DNA of 49,657 bases from Pseudomonadota bacterium (lineage in GTDB: Bacteria; Pseudomonadota; Alphaproteobacteria; Rhizobiales; Devosiaceae). Below are positions 44,739 through 49,657 of the stretch, in pieces. Every line of letters begins with the position of its first letter. Position 1 is the stretch's first letter. The DNA lies in contig JAEYTY010000051.1 of assembly GCA_023433775.1 (NCBI GenBank), positions 1-49,657 on the forward strand. Direction: 5' to 3'. Below the pieces are notes generated by a model. That model ran no database searches. It was not told the origin of the DNA and worked only from the letters and a program-made list of their open reading frames with translations. Position numbers and translations under genes: made by a program.

Positions 44739-46622
44739 TCAACTATAGCTCCTGCAGGTCGACGGCAGCATCAAGACCCCATCCGGCGGCTCCTCCCAAG
44801 CCGCGTCGACCGCCTCCGATGTCATCACCCGCTGCGCCATAAGACATTGTGCCAGACCAAGGATAGCGTGACGATCACGACGAACGACGCCCACAGCCAC
44901 CCGCATCAAGTCCTGTAGGATACGATTGGTGCGAGCGTGCAGATCGTGGTCCTGATGCCTTTTCGGCGCAATGTCGCCATAAAGACCATAGGTCGCAATC
45001 CCATCCGAGATAAGGCGTCCGGCCCTGTCGAGGTCATTTTCCGCCCCGGTATGCCCACCCTTGCCTAGGACCGTGTCTGCGGCCCGCCCGCCAAGCAGGA
45101 TCAGGGCCATGATCTCAAGCTCGAAGCGGTTGGGAAAGCTGGAAAGCGTTTCAGTCAGCGTATGGCCGCCGGAGCGTCCCTTTTCGAGAATGGACACGCC
45201 AAGAACCTTCACTCCGAAATGGCGCGCAAGGGCAACGTGACCCGCTTCATGGATGGCGACCGCCATGGTTTCGATATCACTCCGGCCACTGTCAGGTGCC
45301 ACGGTATTGATCAGATCGACCGGCTCGATCGCGCGACCGGCAGCACGGGCAATCGTCCGCACCGTACGGCACCAGCCGGCGATCTGGGCCGGTGTTGCGC
45401 CGCTCGCTAGCCGTGCCGCCAAGGCCAAAGTACCTGAGTCAAGGTCAGTCCCCAGGTAGTGTTCAAAGACATTCTGGATTTCAATTAGTGTAGACGGCGG
45501 CAAGACGCTGACCCTCTGTTCCAGTCGCCCGGCGCGAACGAGAGCGCTGTCAAGGCGATCATGGTAGTTGGTGGCGCCGATAAGAATCACCGGGCGGTTC
45601 GCCTGCCGCACACGATCGATCTGCAGCAAGATTTGCGTGATCACCGGTGTCCACCAGTCCCGGTCTTTTGCATTAAGTGTTGCGCGGTCAGGCAGCGCAT
45701 CCAATTCGTCGATCAGCCCGATGGTCTCTGGGGTAGCGAGAACACTATCGATGAAGGATGTTGCGGCCCGCACCACGCCACCGAGATGGCCGTCCGACGT
45801 GGCGAACCAGTCCCCGACGGAGGTCGAGACAAAGCTCCATCCGGCGGAGCGGGCGAGGGCAGAGGCCAGCAATGTCTTCCCGGTCCCGGGCGGTCCTTCG
45901 AGCACCGGGTAACTCAATTCACTTGGGTTCAGGGCGCCAGAACTCACCTCAGCCAGCTGAAAGAGCATATCCTCGCTCCAGAGACGTACATAATGGCCAA
46001 GCGGCAGCTCTTCGAGGCGTGGGCCCGGCGTGACCTTGTTCCGATCAACGGAAGCCGCCGCCCTGCGCAAGCGACGGACGCAGTCGCTGGCATTGCTTCC
46101 GTCCCGCAAGGCGAGTTCGAGATCGTCGAAATCCAGACCGGCAATATCGGACGCCTTGAGAGATGGAGGCAGGGTACCGCTTACCTGTCCGATGGCAGCA
46201 GCGACAATGCGCTTGTCGGGTTGGAGAAGATCAAGACGCACGTCGATGGCTCCGGCCACGGACGGTGGCAACAGAGTGTCGGGATCCTGAGAAACCAGAA
46301 CGACATGACTCCGCGCCGTCAGGCGGCGCTGCAACTCTTCGGTGAGGCTGTCACCACCCTTCTTGCGCTCTGTCACCGCCTTGGCGATGGCGTTGGAATG
46401 GGTTTCAGAGACAAGCCTCGCCATGGCCTTGGCCCATGAAGCGCTGGGTGTCTTGATGAGGACGACATGCGGCACGTCACGCTTGAGGGCGGCGCCGATC
46501 GCCTTAGTGTCGACCTGGTCGAGCATGGACGTCAAAAGGGCCTTGCTGGCAGTCGGGAAATTGACCGGTTCGGCTTCGAGTTCGTCGCGATAGTCGGGCA
46601 GACCGAGGTCGGAAAAAGACAT
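44739..46622 (-). CDS. FtsH-like AAA+ ATPase fused to M41 zinc metallopeptidase
   Basis: From ATG 46622 (GGAAGGA six bases upstream) the protein is 627 residues. Residues about 225-430 are an AAA+ module with Walker A GPPGTGKT (243-250), Walker B LIDELDAL (303-310) and the second region of homology NYHDRLDSALVRAGR (352-366) with arginine fingers. Residues about 445-610 are an M41 peptidase with HEAGH (458-462), LLGGRAAD and an Asp ligand in AENDLD. This is the FtsH order, but no membrane helix is visible. Instead, residues 1 to about 215 may be a degenerate second AAA-like domain. It is probably a cytosolic ATP-dependent protease with a special target, not housekeeping FtsH. It lies 96 bp behind the GIY-YIG gene. 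Confidence 0.85.
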   Translation of the reverse strand: MSFSDLGLPDYRDELEAEPVNFPTASKALLTSMLDQVDTKAIGAALKRDVPHVVLIKTPSASWAKAMARLVSETHSNAIAKAVTERKKGGDSLTEELQRRLTARSHVVLVSQDPDTLLPPSVAGAIDVRLDLLQPDKRIVAAAIGQVSGTLPPSLKASDIAGLDFDDLELALRDGSNASDCVRRLRRAAASVDRNKVTPGPRLEELPLGHYVRLWSEDMLFQLAEVSSGALNPSELSYPVLEGPPGTGKTLLASALARSAGWSFVSTSVGDWFATSDGHLGGVVRAATSFIDSVLATPETIGLIDELDALPDRATLNAKDRDWWTPVITQILLQIDRVRQANRPVILIGATNYHDRLDSALVRAGRLEQRVSVLPPSTLIEIQNVFEHYLGTDLDSGTLALAARLASGATPAQIAGWCRTVRTIARAAGRAIEPVDLINTVAPDSGRSDIETMAVAIHEAGHVALARHFGVKVLGVSILEKGRSGGHTLTETLSSFPNRFELEIMALILLGGRAADTVLGKGGHTGAENDLDRAGRLISDGIATYGLYGDIAPKRHQDHDLHARTNRILQDLMRVAVGVVRRDRHAILGLAQCLMAQRVMTSEAVDAAWEEPPDGVLMLPSTCRSYS

Positions 46623-46718
46623 GGATGATCCTTCCGGCGCATCAAAGGCGCCTGGCAAAAGGTTTGGAATGGCGGGCGACACAGAGCGCCCGCGATGATG
46701 ATGTCGCTAAGGGCGGGA

Positions 46719-47972
46719 CTAGTGCTTGCCAGCCAGCCGGCTCGGGGCGTTCAGCGGGCTCCAGATATCGGCGCGGGTCTTGCTACCCACCACGAAATGA
46801 GCCGCGCCCGTGGCACTGCCGAAAGCCAAATCCTGGGTCAGCAGATAGTCGCGACCCTTCCTGACCAGTCCCCCTGAATGCAGCAATTCGATGCGGCGCT
46901 GCCGGGCACTGGGATGGGCCGAGGGCATTACATCGCTGCGGATGGCACTGCCCGCCAAGAGGGTCCAGCTATCGTTGTCCACACGCGCCCGGGCTTGCAC
47001 GCCACAGGCATCAAGACGGTACATTGCGGATTTGGAGGCAAACAGAGCCTGTTCGGTATGAGATCCAACTCGTACCTTAGCCAGGGCCCCCACCGCAGAC
47101 GTCAGGCCTTCGCGGTGCAACGCATCCTTGGCCGTTTCAACCAGATCGTGCACCTGCTTGTATTCAACCTCGTCGACCTGGCCGCCGCTCGGCTCCTCAT
47201 TGCGCGGCTTGAGGTCGCCCGAGGCCGTGAGCTGGCGATAAAGCAGGCGCTCCGCCACCTGGGCACCGGGCCAGCTGAGCTGGTCCGAGCGATCGACGAT
47301 GGCGATGATACGGTCGGCCGGACGGGGCGCCACCAGATGCGGACCCTTGATGAGACGAGCCACAAGGTTCTTGCTGGCCCCGACATAAACTTCGGATCCC
47401 CAGAAGGCGGCATAGATTCCGGGCCGGCGCAGCAGAGGCTCGTTGCGCAGATCACCACGCTCAAGGCCAGAGACGCAGAAAATGGCCGGCGTATAGGGTG
47501 TCAAAACGCTGATCTCGCGCCTGCGGGACCGGGTTGATGCATCGCCAGTACCGCGATCGGCGCCAGTGCTGTCACCGTCGGCAGGCTGCGGCGCACCATC
47601 GGGTGTCTCGCCGCTATGGTCCCCCTCGAGGCACAGCGCGCGGCTGAGCCGGGAGCTGGCGTCAACAATGCCGCTTTCGATGCGGAGAATACCCGCCGCG
47701 ACCATGGCAAGGGCTGCGCCCGCAGGCTTGGGATGACCGGCAAGGGCCGCCACAATATCTTCAAGCGGGGCCGAACCGGTTTCGTCCACCGTGGCAAGGA
47801 TGGTCATCTGGACGTCGGGATCGATATAGTCGTGACAGACCAGACCATCGACCAGGGCGGCGTCGGTCAAGTTGGTGGAGGCCAGCAAGGCGCCGGCATT
47901 GGAACTTGTGTTGAAGGCGATAGGCATGGGCTTGCCGACGACGCGGCGATGCCCCAAGCTGGATTCAGCCAT
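46719..47972 (-). CDS. GIY-YIG nuclease-like protein with DUF4357-like C-terminus
   Basis: The 417-residue product starts at ATG 47972 with AGGAG seven bases upstream. Residues about 55-100 look like a small helix-turn-helix region, then an acidic, low-complexity linker (about 115-150). A GIY-YIG domain follows: RPGIYAAF (GIY at 185-187), YVGAS (196-198), Arg206, Glu241 and Asn258, so the full set of catalytic residues appears present. Residues about 315-405 resemble DUF4357 (SWTLLAGSAI, LVRKG, FGSATGAAHFVVG), a domain found in several GIY-YIG proteins. It lies directly upstream of the AAA-M41 protease on the same strand and beside an integrase. Role unknown; nuclease activity is predicted. 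Confidence 0.72.
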   Translation of the reverse strand: MAESSLGHRRVVGKPMPIAFNTSSNAGALLASTNLTDAALVDGLVCHDYIDPDVQMTILATVDETGSAPLEDIVAALAGHPKPAGAALAMVAAGILRIESGIVDASSRLSRALCLEGDHSGETPDGAPQPADGDSTGADRGTGDASTRSRRREISVLTPYTPAIFCVSGLERGDLRNEPLLRRPGIYAAFWGSEVYVGASKNLVARLIKGPHLVAPRPADRIIAIVDRSDQLSWPGAQVAERLLYRQLTASGDLKPRNEEPSGGQVDEVEYKQVHDLVETAKDALHREGLTSAVGALAKVRVGSHTEQALFASKSAMYRLDACGVQARARVDNDSWTLLAGSAIRSDVMPSAHPSARQRRIELLHSGGLVRKGRDYLLTQDLAFGSATGAAHFVVGSKTRADIWSPLNAPSRLAGKH

Positions 47973-48458
47973 GGGTATGCTCCTGTGTACGCAGTGAGCT
48001 TCCTTGGTCAGGTCGGCAGGCGTGTTGACGCACGCTTGTCGGCCGCACTGATCGCGGAAGACGATCTGGTTCAGACCGTGATCCAAGCTAGCCCTAGTAA
48101 GACCCATTCCGTCAATTCAGTTCGGTGAATGTCGGTTAACCGATTTTGTCACCGCCCCGAGAGTCCAGGTTTTCTAGCGCTTTTGGGCGTACGAGTACTC
48201 TCCTGTCGCCTCCACCTCATCCCCTTTCCTGGCGTCGATTCCTGGTCGGCATGCAGGATCCAAACTGTCGGAGGCCGTCTTCATCGAATCCTCAACGCGG
48301 GCTTTGTTGAGGAGGCTCTATGGCGAAAGCCAAATGTTATGCTCACCGGAATGGACCTGCGATCAGCCACGAGGAATACAGCATCGGGATTTTCCATAGG
48401 CTTCCTTGCTAGCCGGGCGGTTACAGTCGCTGCACTGTAACATAGCCAGCGAGCCAAA
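47973..48458. promoter_or_regulatory. Divergent control region with three dyads
   Basis: This 486-bp gap lies between the GIY-YIG gene and the integrase. It holds no gene I recognise, although the GIY-YIG frame is open into its left part. Three symmetric sites stand out: a perfect palindrome TCGGTTAACCGA (48132-48143); an inverted repeat CCTCAAC/GTTGAGG (48290-48312, 9-base loop); and GTTACAG/CTGTAAC (48420-48441, 8-base loop), which ends 17 bp before the integrase start. These are operator or recombinase-site candidates; none matches a site I know. Confidence 0.45.
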
Positions 48459-49487
48459 ATGTCCGTCAGCGAGATCTATCCCGAATGTCTGCGCCGGCCT
48501 GATGCCGGTGGCCATGTTCAAAGCCGTATTCCCAAGACCGAGAAGGACTATCGAATCCGTTTTGAGGGGATGATCCGCACGCTGTGCAAACGCAATCGTT
48601 GGATGGCCGCCGACGCCTATGACCTAGCGATCGCCATTGGAGAGAAGGCGGGCCAGTATACCGGCAACACCCTCAAGCAATACCACGCGGCGATCCGCCA
48701 GAATTTGCGGGATCGTTGGATCGACGGCAGCGCCACCCTTGAGGAAGTCGACCATATCGACGGCCTGCTGCGGACGCATCGACCCGCTCCCGCCAGACGC
48801 AAAGTCAAAGAGGCAAAGACCTCCGCGCGCCGGGCCAAGTCCGTGCGACCCGAACAGATTTCCGCCATGACTGCTGCCCTACTGTCCGATGCCACGCCGA
48901 TCCGCCAGATAGCGGCGGCAATGCTGGATTACGGAGTGGAACTGGCGACGCGCCCAGGGGAGTTCTTGACGCTGGGGCAGGATCCAAACGGAAGGTTTTG
49001 GGTGCGCTCGGCCAAGCACTCCGTGGAGAACAGAAGGGCGCTCCTGCCGGCCCGCACCGTGCCCACCGATACTTATGAAGCATGGGAGATTGCGGAACTG
49101 CAGACCGTCATGCAGCTCATTGCCGAGGAGCGGGCCCAGGGCGCGACATTCAGCAAGCTTCTCCGCCGTTGCCAACACGCGATCCGCCAGGCCAGGGCGA
49201 GCGTGGGCGGACGCTCCCGCCGCCTTACGGCTTACTCCGTTCGACATCAGGCCAGAGCGAACTATGTTGCCATGGGCCTGCCGGTCGAAGAAGTCGCCGT
49301 GATCATGGGGCACGCCAGTGCTGGAACGGCACAAAGTCATTACGCGCCGGGCCGGCATGCATGGCGGGGGATGAGTGAACACCTGCGACCCAAGGTGGAT
49401 CCAGCTCTGGTCACTCTGGTCCGTCCGGCCCATCCATCGCGGGGCTGGAATCTGGATATGATAGACCCTGGCCGCCTGCGTCCCTGA
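48459..49487 (+). CDS. Tyrosine recombinase/phage-type integrase
   Basis: The 342-residue product ends in a tyrosine recombinase catalytic domain: box I arginine in ELATRPGEFLTL (about residue 169), then YSVRHQARANYV with the His-x-x-Arg pair, MGHASAGTAQSHYA with the second histidine and the nucleophilic tyrosine (about residue 297). Residues about 30-95 are the helical core-binding domain. It would integrate, excise or invert DNA at short sites. It is divergent from the GIY-YIG/AAA-M41 operon. No attachment site or tRNA gene is visible nearby. The catalytic set is complete, although the linker (about 105-125) is very basic. Confidence 0.82.
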   Translation: MSVSEIYPECLRRPDAGGHVQSRIPKTEKDYRIRFEGMIRTLCKRNRWMAADAYDLAIAIGEKAGQYTGNTLKQYHAAIRQNLRDRWIDGSATLEEVDHIDGLLRTHRPAPARRKVKEAKTSARRAKSVRPEQISAMTAALLSDATPIRQIAAAMLDYGVELATRPGEFLTLGQDPNGRFWVRSAKHSVENRRALLPARTVPTDTYEAWEIAELQTVMQLIAEERAQGATFSKLLRRCQHAIRQARASVGGRSRRLTAYSVRHQARANYVAMGLPVEEVAVIMGHASAGTAQSHYAPGRHAWRGMSEHLRPKVDPALVTLVRPAHPSRGWNLDMIDPGRLRP

Positions 49488-49657
49488 ACGCTACGTCAAA
49501 GCTATGCGCAGCGGGCTAGCATGGGTGAGGATGATCGTGCCCCTCGGCGTGGTGTAACTGAGGCAGGGCCTCCACGCATATCCGGCTTGGCCGGGTTGGT
49601 CAGCGTGCTGGGACTGCCGGCAGGCTGACGAGGGGATCATCGCTCAATGGGGCGACG
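49488..49657. other. Right edge, nothing recognised
   Basis: The last 170 bp after the integrase show no gene, tRNA or clear repeat. An attachment site could lie here or beyond, but none can be identified from the window. Confidence 0.5.

Noticed and set aside
44739..44765. String CCTGCAGGTCGAC resembling a cloning-vector polylinker
   Set aside because: Only 13 bases match, it lies within or beside the coding end of the AAA-M41 gene, and no other vector sequence follows.
44739..46622. Housekeeping ftsH
   Set aside because: No N-terminal membrane helices, an extra N-terminal domain, and a location in mobile DNA beside an integrase and an IS.

Overview
The window looks like a large surface-polysaccharide island from an alphaproteobacterium, most likely Hyphomicrobiales (Devosia- or Rhizobium-like). 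This is inferred from the GC-rich coding style, the GTG/TTG starts and an initiation module resembling the QuiNAc pathway of rhizobial O-antigens. No rRNA or tRNA was seen, so the taxonomic call is an inference.

About 43 kb at the left is glycan biosynthesis. (1) 0.5-5.7 kb: an ABC-2 exporter (Wzm/Wzt-like) bracketed by two paralogous sulfotransferase-fold proteins with the same C-terminal domain, plus an FkbM methyltransferase. (2) 5.9-10.0 kb: a radical SAM protein, a second FkbM methyltransferase, an NDP-sugar epimerase and a WecC/WbpA-type nucleotide-sugar dehydrogenase. A perfect 19-bp inverted repeat lies between the last two. (3) 10.5-21.2 kb, minus strand: rmlB-rmlA, then wbuX-wbuY-wbuZ-fnlA-fnlB-fnlC-wbuB and a Wzy-like polymerase. 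This is the gene set for UDP-L-FucNAc, its acetamidino conversion (L-FucNAm) and its transfer. (4) 21.3-29.4 kb: WbqC, two SAM methyltransferases, a PhyH dioxygenase, an ArnC/GtrB-like lipid-linked-sugar synthase, a GNAT acetyltransferase, an SMR-like small membrane protein, WecE (dTDP-Fuc4N aminotransferase) and a GT-C-like membrane protein. Together they resemble an Arn/Gtr-type periplasmic glycan-tailoring system that uses a 4-amino sugar. (5) 29.7-39.6 kb, plus strand: a WbpM-type 4,6-dehydratase; a reductase-phosphoglycosyltransferase fusion (putative QuiNAc synthesis and chain initiation); and a nonulosonic (legionaminic-type) acid operon made of a Gfo/Idh oxidoreductase, CMP-sugar synthetase, SDR, NeuB, NeuC, a PglD-like acetyltransferase and a CBS-aminotransferase fusion. 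(6) 39.7-43.0 kb: a Wzz-like protein, a Wzx flippase and an unassigned protein that may be the nonulosonate transferase.

The right end (43.2-49.5 kb) is mobile or accessory DNA. It holds an internally deleted IS66-family element with both terminal repeats, a two-gene minus-strand operon (a GIY-YIG/DUF4357-like protein followed by an FtsH-like AAA+-M41 peptidase with no visible membrane anchor) and a divergent tyrosine recombinase.

Read together, the genes predict a Wzx/Wzy heteroglycan containing some of D-QuiNAc, L-FucNAm, a Fuc4N derivative, a hexuronic acid and a legionaminic-type acid. A second, ABC-exported glycan may carry sulfate and methyl groups. The strongest candidates for something new are the Fuc4N tailoring module, the CBS-LegC fusion, the reductase-PGT fusion, the paired sulfotransferases and the AAA-M41/GIY-YIG operon.
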